A stretch of DNA of 43,922 nucleotides from a virus, in IMG/VR virus record IMGVR_UViG_3300033553_000213, positions 1 to 43,922 of that record; one strand, written 5' to 3'. Position 1 is the first letter of the stretch. Each line of letters begins with the position of its first letter. This document shows positions 17,435 to 27,300 of the stretch, piece by piece. Under the pieces are notes generated by a model that saw only the letters and a list, made by a program, of their open reading frames with translations, was not told the origin of the DNA and did not search any database. The translations under genes were made by a program, and so were the position numbers.

Positions 17435-18094
17435 ATGACAGATGATAATTTTTATTCAAAGAAGGTATCTGACCTAACGGTAGGTGAGCGCATTAGATTA
17501 GAGGGCGAGTTAGAACGTACTAGAATTGCAGTGCGTCCTAGCCGAGATCCAGATGCGCATAGCTGGAAGTCAGATGGGTCGTCAGAGCAACATCCTACCG
17601 ATACCCAACTAACTACACTCAACTCGGGGTTCAACCCGGCTATGCCTAGTCTTAGTGGTTTACAGACAGCTCAACTTTTATTAAGTATGAGTCTCGAGTT
17701 TGGTTCATTGCGGGAAGGTGAGGATAGCCACTACCTTTGGGAAGACTATAGCTTAGAAGGAATGTCAGCATGGTTCTCGACAAAATCATTTGGTGTATAT
17801 TCGGAAGCTGAGATTGCATGCAGTGAACTATTCACTGCAGACGGGACTCTAGAAAACCCATATACTGAAGTTACGTTTGGTGATGGTCTAACATACACAG
17901 TTCGCCTACCAGCGGCTATGGAAAGTACATTAAGGATAGTTACTCATGGAGATGATACGTATCCACGTGATACCCATTGGGCAACAGGCAATAATGGTGA
18001 GTTAGTAATTGATGCCCGACAAATAGATCAATCGCCTACCGAGACATCGGCACCTAATGTAGAATTATATCTTATTCTTGAATTAGCAACTTAA
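17435..18094 (+). CDS. Unknown protein, 219 residues
   Basis: Soluble, beta-rich in the second half (TFGDGLTYTVRLPAAMESTLRIVTHGDD), acidic overall. GAAAGAGAG precedes the ATG. The gene ends 9 bases before a bidirectional hairpin shared with the tail tube gene on the other strand. No motif is recognised; it could be a virion or accessory component. Confidence 0.65.
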   Translation: MTDDNFYSKKVSDLTVGERIRLEGELERTRIAVRPSRDPDAHSWKSDGSSEQHPTDTQLTTLNSGFNPAMPSLSGLQTAQLLLSMSLEFGSLREGEDSHYLWEDYSLEGMSAWFSTKSFGVYSEAEIACSELFTADGTLENPYTEVTFGDGLTYTVRLPAAMESTLRIVTHGDDTYPRDTHWATGNNGELVIDARQIDQSPTETSAPNVELYLILELAT

Positions 18095-18147
18095 CGGCAT
18101 AAAACAGCACTCCATTACGGAGTGCTGTCTATCATGCTTTTTTTTTT
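18095..18147. terminator. Bidirectional terminator between convergent genes
   Basis: ACAGCACTCC (18104-18113), loop of 5, GGAGTGCTGT (18119-18128). On the plus strand it is followed by CTATCATGC and a 10-T run (18138-18147). On the minus strand it is followed by TTTATGCCG. It serves the 219-residue gene and the tail tube gene. Confidence 0.85.
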
Positions 18148-18165
18148 GCCTTCGTTCTAACTTAG

Positions 18166-19065
18166 TTAGACTCCAGGGCCAACAGGCGGTACTTCAACAG
18201 AGTTGGCAGCCATTGCATCAAGTGATTCACTATAACCCACTTCAGCACCCTTAACGTCTTCAGCGATGTCTTTCAAGAAAGCATCTGAAACATTAGGGTT
18301 GGTACCAGTAGTGTTTAGGTTAGCCAAATAGCGTTGAGCTAATTTTCTAACGCCTACACCAGTCTGTGTCAGTGCAGTGAACTCAATAGAATACTGAGTT
18401 AACTCACCGGCAGCTGTTTTATCACGAGCACCAATTACTTCACCACCAGACTTAGGTGACATGTTAGTTGATAACCAAGCTTCAACAACACCAGTGTGCG
18501 TTGGATCTGGTTCAATAAACAATACTGTCATACCGTGGAAGTCAGGTAAGATGTCTGTAACAGGATCTTGTCCTTCACGGGACATGACATTAGGGATCTT
18601 AGTTTCAGGATCCATAATCAAGTTACTAATCCATGCTGTAAAGAAAGCATTGATTGGTTTACCGTATTTCTCTGTCCAGTTAAATACAGGAAGAGAACGT
18701 TCGCGTGTTACGTTAGATGCAGTTTCCTGCATTTCACCGGCACCACCAACGGCTTCTTCTACATACTCAACAGTAAGTGTAGCGTTTAGTCCTTCAATTG
18801 AGTTAGGATGTAACTCAATCAAGTTCTTAAGTGTAGCTACCCACTTCTTAGGCTCCGGTAGGTGTTTAAACCCAGTCGGAGCTTCAATCAAGACAGCAAT
18901 GAGATTACGACGGACGTATGCAGCATTAGAGACGTAACCAGCAAAGTCAGTATGGTGACCATTCTGACCAGACTGTAATTGTGATACGTCAAGCATCCCA
19001 GCAGCATTCTGTCTGTCTTCGCCTTGGACTGTTTGTCCAAGAATTGTTTGTTTAAGGCGTGCCAT
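18166..19065 (-). CDS. Tail tube protein (contractile tail)
   Basis: 299 residues, encoded just downstream of the sheath on the same strand with a 34-base gap, the usual sheath-tube order (phiKZ gp29-gp30). An AGGAGA site precedes the ATG. The middle is beta-rich (ATLTVEYVEEAV; GMTVLFIEPDPTHTGVVEAWLSTNM) as expected for a tube beta-barrel. The C-terminus is helical and ends in a Pro/Val-rich tail. Identification rests on position, size and fold impression, not on a signature motif. Confidence 0.75.
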   Translation of the reverse strand: MARLKQTILGQTVQGEDRQNAAGMLDVSQLQSGQNGHHTDFAGYVSNAAYVRRNLIAVLIEAPTGFKHLPEPKKWVATLKNLIELHPNSIEGLNATLTVEYVEEAVGGAGEMQETASNVTRERSLPVFNWTEKYGKPINAFFTAWISNLIMDPETKIPNVMSREGQDPVTDILPDFHGMTVLFIEPDPTHTGVVEAWLSTNMSPKSGGEVIGARDKTAAGELTQYSIEFTALTQTGVGVRKLAQRYLANLNTTGTNPNVSDAFLKDIAEDVKGAEVGYSESLDAMAANSVEVPPVGPGV

Positions 19066-19099
19066 TAATTTCTCCTATGATCACGGTTAGTACCCTAGA

Positions 19100-21235
19100 T
19101 TACCCTGGGTAATCTTTGATACGGTGAGCAACAATAGTGAATGAACCAACAGTTTTCATGTTAGGCGCATACATGTGAATATTACAGCTCCAGCTATAAC
19201 CACGTTGGTCATCTACTTGAGTATAATGAGTTTCAGGAACGATGATAGCACGACCGTCAAACTTACCACGGGCTTCAGCATCGATCAGGTTATCACTACG
19301 TTCAATGAACTGACCAGGAGTTAGGTATGAAATACCTGTTAGGTCACGCCATACACGTTCTGCAATCTTTTCTAGCTCAACTACAATCATCATGTTAGCT
19401 GCTGAGTTAAGAACTGATGAGTCATCATCATAAACAGTTTGAACAGCAGGGAAGAAGAGGCTACGACGATCGTAGTTCTGTACCCATACAAGCCCAGCAT
19501 CCCATTGCTTACTACGTGCGTTACTACTTAACCATTCAGCATTGACATTTTTAAATAACTTAACTTGGTTATTTGGTGGGGAATCAAACTTCTTACTGTT
19601 CTTCCAGAAACCAGTACCTGCACCCATATAGGCAGCACACTTCTGAGCGAACTCAACAGTGATAGGTAAAAGACCTGTATATGTACTTTGTAGTAATTCA
19701 CCAGAGTGACCCATTACAATAGCACGACAAGTAGAAGTACCATAAACAACAGACTCTGGATACATACGTGCGGCAGTACGAAGTGCCACGGCAATACTTG
19801 TTTCTTCAGAAGGAGTGTTCTGAGGCTGAGACGCATCCTGAGGAGTAACGACCACATATAGATCCTTACGACGGCCCATAGGAACGAACATAGCTTTCTT
19901 AGTAGCGAGAGTAAAGCCTGTATCATAAATAACCGACTGTGGATAAAACGCACTATCCATTAACTTAGCTTCAAGGTCACCATAATTCAATAACTGATGT
20001 TGTACAGCTTTGTCATAATTATCAAAGCTCATTACACCGTCATAACCACCTTGAAGGTAGTGAGTAGATGATTCACCTAAAAGAATACCATCATCAGCAG
20101 GACCCATAACACGGATTGATTCATATGGAATACCATTATGATCGTGTGCACCAAAGATATTCACTAAGTGTTTATCTTCTTCTTTGTCAGAAATAATTCC
20201 GAATGGAGCTTCCTTAAGTTGGATATTAGTTAATACCTGATCTAAGTTACTTTCATAGACGTGAATCTTATTAATAGCCGGAATAATCTCAGGCTGTCCT
20301 GCAGATCCATCCTGACCATATGCTGGTACAACTGCACGATCAATGTGTAATTCAGTTTCTGTACGTGGATTAATAACACCGCGCTTAAAAGTGAAGTCTA
20401 CAAACTGCTCACCAAATAATGTTTCCAATACTTTAGACGATGAATTTGTTTCATTGCGTTCAGTAAGTTGAATACGGAAAAGGTATGCTTTCTGCTCTTC
20501 GATTGTTTCAGCGTCTGCAGGGAATGTAGAGTTAATAGTAGGTGCTGATAGTTTAACACCAAGACGGTTACCCCAGTCACCAAATGAAGAAGCTTCAAGA
20601 TCCATAATAGGATATATAGTAGATTGAATTCCAGTAGGATTAGTCATGAAGCCAACAGAGGCTGCGCCTTGACCAACACTTGTTTCCAAGATACGACTGA
20701 TACCGCTTTCATTTAGTCGGGGATCACCTGATTCAAGTAAACGGCCATCATCAGCTGGAGCAATTGTAGGTCCTACAAGCCAGCGAATTTTACAACCTTG
20801 GATAATATCACCAGTAGGCACTTTAGCACCGTCGGCATCAATTAAGAAACTGCCGTCTGGGTTACGTGAAAAAACTTCAATATCTTCACCGCAACTAACA
20901 TCTACAGATAGACGCATAGTAGCAGCTGGGTTAGCACCAGCAGGTACAAGACGCTGAACCATCATTCGGTTAGCTTCTGCATTGACCATATTGGCCATTA
21001 CTGTTTGGTGAGTAGCGTATTTCTTACGGTAGTCAAAAGTAGGCTTACCATACATACGGATCATTGAATCGCCCGAAACTAACTGAGGTAACGTTGGACC
21101 TCTTTCGGCGAATACGTAAACGTGCGGCAGATGCGTTGGGATCAAATCCGGCTCATTAACCGGAGCTCGACCACTCGAATCTTTTATACCACGTAAAACT
21201 GGACGTGGGGCCGCATTAATAATAGTTTGTGACAT
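19100..21235 (-). CDS. Tail sheath protein
   Basis: 711 residues, near the phiKZ sheath gp29 in size. Sheath-like N-terminus: THLPHVYVFAERGPTLPQLV followed by RMYGKPTFDYRKKYATHQ (about residues 34-78). Sheath-like C-terminus: MMIVVELEKIAERVWRDLTG then FIERSDNLIDAEARGKFDGR and an Ala/Val-rich last strand (TVGSFTIVAHRIKDYPG), which exchanges strands with neighbours in known sheaths. The protein forms the contractile outer layer of the tail. CAGGAG precedes the ATG. A divergent region of 265 bases separates it from three large virion genes. Confidence 0.9.
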   Translation of the reverse strand: MSQTIINAAPRPVLRGIKDSSGRAPVNEPDLIPTHLPHVYVFAERGPTLPQLVSGDSMIRMYGKPTFDYRKKYATHQTVMANMVNAEANRMMVQRLVPAGANPAATMRLSVDVSCGEDIEVFSRNPDGSFLIDADGAKVPTGDIIQGCKIRWLVGPTIAPADDGRLLESGDPRLNESGISRILETSVGQGAASVGFMTNPTGIQSTIYPIMDLEASSFGDWGNRLGVKLSAPTINSTFPADAETIEEQKAYLFRIQLTERNETNSSSKVLETLFGEQFVDFTFKRGVINPRTETELHIDRAVVPAYGQDGSAGQPEIIPAINKIHVYESNLDQVLTNIQLKEAPFGIISDKEEDKHLVNIFGAHDHNGIPYESIRVMGPADDGILLGESSTHYLQGGYDGVMSFDNYDKAVQHQLLNYGDLEAKLMDSAFYPQSVIYDTGFTLATKKAMFVPMGRRKDLYVVVTPQDASQPQNTPSEETSIAVALRTAARMYPESVVYGTSTCRAIVMGHSGELLQSTYTGLLPITVEFAQKCAAYMGAGTGFWKNSKKFDSPPNNQVKLFKNVNAEWLSSNARSKQWDAGLVWVQNYDRRSLFFPAVQTVYDDDSSVLNSAANMMIVVELEKIAERVWRDLTGISYLTPGQFIERSDNLIDAEARGKFDGRAIIVPETHYTQVDDQRGYSWSCNIHMYAPNMKTVGSFTIVAHRIKDYPG

Positions 21236-21500
21236 TTATAAATGCTCCTGTGTAAGGAAATTATTTAAATAATTTTATACTATATCTCACGCTCTAATTT
21301 AGCGCCATGGTCGCACCATCAGAGTTTATGTGAAATGGTATAGTTGGGATTAAACGTTTGCGTCTAAAATCAGCCAAGAAAACTAGGCTAATGATGTTCG
21401 TTTTATTCACTTTAAATTATTTTTTTGGTTTAAAAAAACCAAATTACTCATACAATCAATAGTACTTTATTATTGTTTTATAAATAAAGGAGGTTTTATT
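21236..21500. promoter_or_regulatory. Divergent promoter region between sheath and virion module
   Basis: 265 bases without a gene. It holds the sheath ribosome site, an AT-rich hairpin TTTGGTTT/AAACCAAA (21424-21443), and a strong AAAGGAGG site for the plus-strand gene. Transcription must start in both directions here. No CTATATTACTA element is present, so these are presumably late promoters of another type. The part 21290-21400 shows nothing recognisable. Confidence 0.5.
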
Positions 21501-22400
21501 ATGCATATAACCGCATATACTACAATGGCTTGCCGCTATTATGACATCAGTAAGATTACCAAGGCACTACAATTAGCCGATATTGATGGTACATTACAAC
21601 CCGTTAAGTCACCGGACAAAGGTATCCCTCTAGAAGGTATCCTAGCCGTAATGCCAGGTGACGATGAAATACCTAATTTCTCACATCCTATTAAAGCTGA
21701 GTTTAAATCTGGTACCTATTATGTTATCGATGCTAGGCCATTTTTAAAGCTAGAACGAAATGGCGAAGTTTCTATTACTAATCTTACCGATTATAAGTTC
21801 CTACTATTTAGAGCCGGTTTAAATAATGCATGGGATGGTGAACCTGATGACCTACTAGGTTTGGGTGACTTAGCTACCATTGCTTTCATTAGATGGTTAA
21901 CTAATACACTAACATCTAGATTTGGATTAGATCCAGAGAACCAAGTTCGTTTAACTACGGTTACTATATTTTATTGGTACTCGTTATTTAGAGATGAAGA
22001 GTTTTCTGATAGGGATAAAAATAACATCCTTAAAAAGTTAACTAAGGTTTCATTTGTTCCAATGAGTACGTCGATGACTATGGTAGACGATATTCCATAC
22101 ATGCCTAATATCACTGACTACATTGAAGTCGTCAAGGATGTTGTAGGTAGCTCTAGATTAGAGAACTTAAACATTGGTATTCTTTATTCAATGTTAGGTG
22201 GTAGTTGGTTTGGCTTAAATGCTAAAGAAGTTATTGCTGTTAGTTTAGAACACCCGCCTACATTTATCGCTATGGTACTTTCAGCTTTAGAAAGCAGAAG
22301 CTATAGAAAAACATATATCGGGAAATTAGTACTAGATAATGATAAGCGTGGTATGGGTAATGAATTTACCAAAGGTGTATATTCTTTAATCTATCCTTAA
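21501..22400 (+). CDS. Probable virion/tail structural protein
   Basis: 299 residues, soluble alpha/beta with a helical second half. First of three co-oriented genes (299, 850 and 557 residues) running away from the sheath, an arrangement resembling phiKZ genes 28-27-26 beside gene 29; the match is from order and size only. The strong ribosome site (AAAGGAGG, 10 bases before ATG) predicts high expression. No catalytic motif is seen. Confidence 0.65.
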   Translation: MHITAYTTMACRYYDISKITKALQLADIDGTLQPVKSPDKGIPLEGILAVMPGDDEIPNFSHPIKAEFKSGTYYVIDARPFLKLERNGEVSITNLTDYKFLLFRAGLNNAWDGEPDDLLGLGDLATIAFIRWLTNTLTSRFGLDPENQVRLTTVTIFYWYSLFRDEEFSDRDKNNILKKLTKVSFVPMSTSMTMVDDIPYMPNITDYIEVVKDVVGSSRLENLNIGILYSMLGGSWFGLNAKEVIAVSLEHPPTFIAMVLSALESRSYRKTYIGKLVLDNDKRGMGNEFTKGVYSLIYP

Positions 22401-22444
22401 TAAACCCCACCTCTATCATTAGAGAATTTAAAAGGAAATAAAAC

Positions 22445-24997
22445 GTGAGTAACTATTTATTAGACCACGCTACTAAAAATGTGTGGTGTAGTCCTGAACA
22501 AGATTACCAACACATTTTCCAACCAATGCGCATTACTCCAGATAGAGGTATACGTAATTCGGTAGAGGTAGAGTGGGAAAGGATGTCGTTACCAAAGGCT
22601 ACACCAAAGTATCAGGTTTACCAGATTGGTCAATTGGATCCTAGCATTATAAACTTATTGCAAGATGATTTCAGTTGGTTCTCAGTACAATCGGTTATGA
22701 ATAAACTTAATGTAGTCATCGATGTTTATACTACTGAAGGTAGACAACTGCCTAGAGATGAAGTTTATTTTAGAAAGACTAGAACCCGTAATCTTGTTGT
22801 TGCTATTAGAGAGAATGTAAAAGTCTGTGAATTAGATAAAACAGAAATATTTGTTAGAGTTTACTCTAATGCATTCTTTAACTCTGTAAGAAGTAATGAA
22901 AGACCTGAAAGAATTTATACTCAGACTAAGTACATTAACAATAGTACAGATGTTGTGAACTTTCAGAATGAAGTACTAATCATTAAAGCAAATTGGCATG
23001 GTGAGATATATTTTTACTGGAATGGTTGGCAGGTAGATTCATTTGTCTTAGATAATATTAAGACAGGCGATGTATTGGAATATGTCCATGACACTACTAT
23101 CTATGAAGTCACTGACTATATTGTCAATGACCTAGAAACCTTTAACTCTGATTTAGACCGAGTGCGTAAGTACTTACTTTACAGAAATAAAGAAGGTAAA
23201 GATAAGATTGACTTTAAAGACGATATTGATATATCACTTTATCATGATACACCCACTGGACTTAAAGGAATCTTTTATCATAAGTTTGGCGATAGTGCTA
23301 TGCGTATGGTAACTCACAAAGATTACTCTATTCCAGTATCTGTGATTACTGACGCTGTTAATAGAGTACCTGGTTGGTCTAACCCATTAGGTATTCGTAT
23401 TAGATTACGTATTAGAAAGTCTGGTATGGATAGACCTTTAGTTTATGAGAACAGCCGTATTCATGATCTATTAAGAATGGACGATGATAAAGTTCAGATG
23501 GCTATGATTGGTGCAAACTCAACTTTGGCTGAATGGACTGCTAATAAATTAGAGTCTAGTCTTTATGGTGAGCTAATGCGCTCCGCTATTGGATATGTAA
23601 CTATGCCTATGGTACAAGCTACCTATGGTTATAATGCATGTAGTAAATTGCTAGGTGATACCCCATCTATCCCAGAAACTGTTAATGGTGTATTAGTTGC
23701 CAAGCAACCTATTAAGTTGCAGAATAACTCAACTATGTTTGAGTATGATATCCAAGGCAGACTAATGGGTTATCGTTATAATAACTTAGGGGAACTGTTC
23801 CCAGTAAGTAATGTAGCAGTAGGGTATGTTGAAGGTATGTCTGGTATAGCTGGAAATAGCTGTTCAATTTCTTACAATGAACTTTGTGTACAGATACCTA
23901 CCAATGTAAACTTTGCTTGTTATTATTGTCCATTAGAAAATGGTGCACCAACATACCAATGGGTATTAGGTATACATCGTGAGGACTACATCTATGTAAA
24001 TGATGAAGTCACATGGTTGTTAGATGATACTGTGTTCTACTATGCTGTCAAAACTAATTCTGACTTCCTAGTAAATGAGATGGACATTGCACGAACCGAT
24101 GGTGTATTTAAGTTTACAGTTAATTCTACTGAATTGGTTGGGGGCGAGACTGTAACTGGACCAACATTAATACCACCTGGTAAGATTGATGTGTTTCTAA
24201 ATAAGAGACCACTTATTGAAAACTTGGACTACTATGTTAAATGGCCTGAGGTTCTTATTGTCAACAAACGGTATTTAGATCAAACAACTGAATTGCAGAA
24301 TGTAATTGTAAGATGTAGTGGTTTCTGTACTGACACGATTGAAAGACAACCTATTGCTGAATTTGGTTTTGTTGAACATGGTTTAATGAGCAGTAACAAT
24401 CAATTTGATGTTCGTGCTGATAGAGTAATGAGGTTTGTAGTAGATGGTAGATTGTATCATCCTAAAGAACTTTTGTTTGCTGAGACTGATCAAGGTCTTA
24501 AAATGGAAAGTGTTAGAAATGGTTCACCGTATCAAATTGACGATATTGTGGTGCCCATGAATGAATACATTGACATTGATACTTATGAATATCGTGCAGC
24601 ATCACAGGTACTCGATAAAAAGGTATCTAACTATCTATCACTTTATTACCCGGAGCCTGTCATAGATGGGTTGTCGATTATTGATTCTAGATATGAGGTA
24701 TCAAGTCCTTTCATCAGTAAAGTCCATGATGATCTTGTTACCGGATTCCTATCACCTGATGGTATTAAAGGACAATATGGTGATGACTACATTCGTTCGC
24801 TGATGCGTACCTATGAATGGTTATTGGAATTCGATCCACTTATCCAAGGGTACGATAATCGTTATGTGATTGTACATCCACATACCCACTATATAGAAAC
24901 CGAATTAGGTATTTACGAATATAAGTTCTTAGATAGACTAATTAATCTTTACTTCGGTGAGCAAGTTGATATTACTTCTCACATTAGATTAAAATAA
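22445..24997 (+). CDS. Large virion structural protein, baseplate/tail candidate
   Basis: 850 residues with GTG start at 22445 after AAAGGAAA. Rich in Tyr, Asn, Asp and beta-strand patterns with few Lys/Ala helices, typical of baseplate or fibre-attachment proteins. No membrane segment and no hydrolase motif are seen. It lies 44 bases after the 299-residue gene and 13 bases before the 557-residue gene, so the three form one transcription unit. Placement beside sheath and tube suggests a tail component; exact role unknown. Confidence 0.65.
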   Translation: MSNYLLDHATKNVWCSPEQDYQHIFQPMRITPDRGIRNSVEVEWERMSLPKATPKYQVYQIGQLDPSIINLLQDDFSWFSVQSVMNKLNVVIDVYTTEGRQLPRDEVYFRKTRTRNLVVAIRENVKVCELDKTEIFVRVYSNAFFNSVRSNERPERIYTQTKYINNSTDVVNFQNEVLIIKANWHGEIYFYWNGWQVDSFVLDNIKTGDVLEYVHDTTIYEVTDYIVNDLETFNSDLDRVRKYLLYRNKEGKDKIDFKDDIDISLYHDTPTGLKGIFYHKFGDSAMRMVTHKDYSIPVSVITDAVNRVPGWSNPLGIRIRLRIRKSGMDRPLVYENSRIHDLLRMDDDKVQMAMIGANSTLAEWTANKLESSLYGELMRSAIGYVTMPMVQATYGYNACSKLLGDTPSIPETVNGVLVAKQPIKLQNNSTMFEYDIQGRLMGYRYNNLGELFPVSNVAVGYVEGMSGIAGNSCSISYNELCVQIPTNVNFACYYCPLENGAPTYQWVLGIHREDYIYVNDEVTWLLDDTVFYYAVKTNSDFLVNEMDIARTDGVFKFTVNSTELVGGETVTGPTLIPPGKIDVFLNKRPLIENLDYYVKWPEVLIVNKRYLDQTTELQNVIVRCSGFCTDTIERQPIAEFGFVEHGLMSSNNQFDVRADRVMRFVVDGRLYHPKELLFAETDQGLKMESVRNGSPYQIDDIVVPMNEYIDIDTYEYRAASQVLDKKVSNYLSLYYPEPVIDGLSIIDSRYEVSSPFISKVHDDLVTGFLSPDGIKGQYGDDYIRSLMRTYEWLLEFDPLIQGYDNRYVIVHPHTHYIETELGIYEYKFLDRLINLYFGEQVDITSHIRLK

Positions 24998-25010
24998 GGA
25001 TACATTTAAA

Positions 25011-26684
25011 ATGGCTGAAGCTACTATTGTGCCTATACAAGACCTCAATAGAGGTTTTCGTACCTGGCACATGAAAGAAATATATCAAGGCGCAAGTTCG
25101 GGTAAGTATATCCCGAATGTTGACGACATGGTTTTAGATTGGGACATGGGTTACTTTAGAGTAATTGCTGTGAATGCCACTACCGGTCTCAGTAAGTTAG
25201 AAGAGTGGACAGGGCCTAAGAAGGTTGAATCTATTCCTGATGCAGGGATTTTACTAGGTGTTGACATTGGTGCGCAGGGTGAGTCCTTTAAGGCTTTCCT
25301 AGATACATCTGTTACTCCACATACACTTTCGTGTGATGGGCGACTACATGTTCATGGCTCTAACTACACAAGTATTAAGATATTTGAAGGTTCAGATATT
25401 TCTGATACCGGTAAAGTAATCTCTGCTATGTATGACTCAGGCAATACGTTCTTAGGTGAGAACATCCCACTTGAATTAGTTAAGTATAGTGAGACTACCA
25501 TTGATGGGGCTGCTGTAGTTAATAATGCTATTAAATCTCCACAAACAGGATACACTCTTAAACAACTGCCTGACGGTACACCTGTTATAGCTGTAGTTTA
25601 TGATGACTTAGGCAATGCTAAAAGTTATAGTACTCTTTTAATTAAGAATACTGGATTCATTAGAACTACTGCAGCTAATAAGAAATATATTAGCTCTATT
25701 CATCTTGAGTCTCCTTTAATGGATTCAGCTGATGAAAGAGTTTTAAAGTTTCCTATTAACATGACTGTTGGTGAAGTACCTGCAACTGGAGTTGTTACAT
25801 ATAGCGATGGTACTACACTTAAGTTACCTGCTAATGGTGGTCGTTTTAGTCTTTATGGCTTGGATCACTTTATAGCGTCTATTGTTGGTCAGAAGTTACC
25901 GCTAGTATTGACATACCGTTTGGCTGCTGATGAAGTATCCTACAACGTTGGTGTTGGTGGTGGAGCTGATCATATCTCTGAAGATTATTGGGGTACTACT
26001 ACAGAGTTTGAGAAATCATATTCTCTTAAACTATTCTGTTATCCTGAATGGGTCAATCCTGTTACAGGTTATAAACTGAAGTTCTACCTAGGTAACCTAA
26101 ATCGTTCTGAAATATACGACGTAACAAGTCTTGTAACTCCGACTAGTGTATCTGATGTATTCTCACCACTTATCTTCGGTACTAAGCAAAAGCTGAGCTA
26201 CAGCATTAACATGAATGATGTTAACCCGGCATACAGTCGTTATACTTTTGTACAGACCGTAGAGGTTACTCTAATGGCTCCTGGTACCGTTCAAGGCACT
26301 AAGTGGTTGGTGAACTTTACACCTAATCAAAAATCACCTTATGGAAATAACATAGTTGCTAAGGTTAGTACAGTAAATGCTGATCTATGGTCGGTAGATA
26401 TCTCCAATGGATATAACAGTATGGAAGAATGGGTTCGTAATATTTATTACGGAATTGAACCTCTGTACAATGTCAACAATGAGGTAAATGCCCCAGCTCC
26501 TACTCATCTATTACTTAAAACTAGATTACGCTCTTATGAAGTTCCTGTCATAGACTGGAATAAGGATATAGAGTTTATCAATGATTTACTTGATGGTGAA
26601 AACTTAATTATTGAATTCATTCACCGTGTGTATGAAAACGATATTAAATTAGGTGTAGCAGCAATGCCTATCCGCATTCTGTAG
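25011..26684 (+). CDS. Virion structural protein, tail candidate
   Basis: 557 residues, beta-rich and Gly/Thr/Ser-rich with repeated short strands, and little helix. The N-terminus (MAEATIVPIQDLNRGFRTWHMKEIYQ) lacks a signal peptide. It may be a baseplate or fibre-network protein. Last gene of the three-gene module, ended by a hairpin at 26700. Comparison with phiKZ gp26 is suggested by order only. Confidence 0.62.
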   Translation: MAEATIVPIQDLNRGFRTWHMKEIYQGASSGKYIPNVDDMVLDWDMGYFRVIAVNATTGLSKLEEWTGPKKVESIPDAGILLGVDIGAQGESFKAFLDTSVTPHTLSCDGRLHVHGSNYTSIKIFEGSDISDTGKVISAMYDSGNTFLGENIPLELVKYSETTIDGAAVVNNAIKSPQTGYTLKQLPDGTPVIAVVYDDLGNAKSYSTLLIKNTGFIRTTAANKKYISSIHLESPLMDSADERVLKFPINMTVGEVPATGVVTYSDGTTLKLPANGGRFSLYGLDHFIASIVGQKLPLVLTYRLAADEVSYNVGVGGGADHISEDYWGTTTEFEKSYSLKLFCYPEWVNPVTGYKLKFYLGNLNRSEIYDVTSLVTPTSVSDVFSPLIFGTKQKLSYSINMNDVNPAYSRYTFVQTVEVTLMAPGTVQGTKWLVNFTPNQKSPYGNNIVAKVSTVNADLWSVDISNGYNSMEEWVRNIYYGIEPLYNVNNEVNAPAPTHLLLKTRLRSYEVPVIDWNKDIEFINDLLDGENLIIEFIHRVYENDIKLGVAAMPIRIL

Positions 26685-26699
26685 CATTTAACACATAAA

Positions 26700-26731
26700 A
26701 GAGTACAGGCACAGGCCTGTACTCTCTATGC
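26700..26731 (+). terminator. Hairpin terminator after the virion module
   Basis: AGAGTACAGGC (26700-26710), loop ACAG, GCCTGTACTCT (26715-26725), followed by CTATGCTCG. A perfect 11-bp stem with no U-run; the TATGC tail matches other gene ends in this window. Confidence 0.75.
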
Positions 26732-26753
26732 TCGATTCAAACTAAGGTTACAC

Positions 26754-26764
26754 CTATATTACTA
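26754..26764 (+). promoter_or_regulatory. Early-promoter element CTATATTACTA (copy 2)
   Basis: Exact copy, preceded by CAC and followed by TAATGAATAC. It lies 79 bases before the ATG at 26833 and directly after the terminator of the late module, isolating the 26.8-28.4 kb block as an early unit. Confidence 0.78.
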
Positions 26765-26832
26765 TAATGAATACATAGTACTGTTAACAATTATGTTAAT
26801 GTCCTATAAACTAAATACAAGGAGTATTCATT

Positions 26833-27229
26833 ATGAAACATTCAATGATTAAAAAAACTATATGCTAAGGCAATTGATTTAATAGGTAAGGGTACAATCT
26901 TCGCTGACGTACTAACCGTTATTTGGGTAGATGGTAGACGTACAAAGTTTATCGAAGTTACACACGGTACCCAACGATATTTCATTGACCCTAGTGCTAT
27001 GAGTGCATATGTACAATTGCAGCTAGTTAGTGCTGATTCAGCACTAGAACTTAGTGAATTGGTTAAGGCCAATGACATTAGCTTTACGAATGAAACACCA
27101 ACACTTCAACGTGAAGATGTTTCATTCGTTACAATAGTGGGCGGGTCAGATGAATCTAGCTATTCATATGGTAACCCTCTTCTAGACATGCTGCTTGTGC
27201 CTACACTTACGTTGAAAGATGTAGCCTAA
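26833..27229 (+). pseudogene. Early gene with a frameshift at an A7 run (about 131 residues if corrected)
   Basis: ATG 26833 has an excellent site (AAGGAG, 8 bases upstream), but the frame ends after 11 codons at TAA 26866. The next frame is open right through: counting one A fewer in the A7 run (26851-26857) gives MKHSMIKKLYAKAIDLIG and then a continuous protein to TAG-free TAA at 27229, about 131 residues with beta-rich content (DVLTVIWVDGRRTKFIEV). Without the shift, only an internal ATG at 26999 (76 residues), lacking a good ribosome site, remains. Explanations: sequence error, real mutation, transcript slippage on A7, or +1 frameshifting. No family is recognised. Confidence 0.7.
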
Positions 27230-27271
27230 AAGTAAATGGTTAATGTAGTAAACTTAATTAAATATATTAAA

Positions 27272-27293
27272 GGGTCTTCGTGACCCAAAAGGA
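27272..27293 (+). promoter_or_regulatory. Hairpin plus ribosome site cassette (copy 1)
   Basis: GGGTC-TTCGT-GACCC (27272-27286) is directly followed by AAAAGGATTCAA and the ATG at 27301. The same arrangement, with an identical 12-base site, precedes the gene at 27666. Confidence 0.6.
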
Positions 27294-27300
27294 TTCAAAA

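Noticed and set aside
18461-18937. Plus-strand frames inside the tail tube gene
   Set aside because: Antisense shadows without ribosome sites, fully within a well-supported structural gene.
26851-26857. Programmed -1 frameshift on A7, as in dnaX
   Set aside because: The downstream open frame is +1 relative to the start frame, so a -1 slip leads to the wrong frame; slippage, +1 shifting or an indel is needed.
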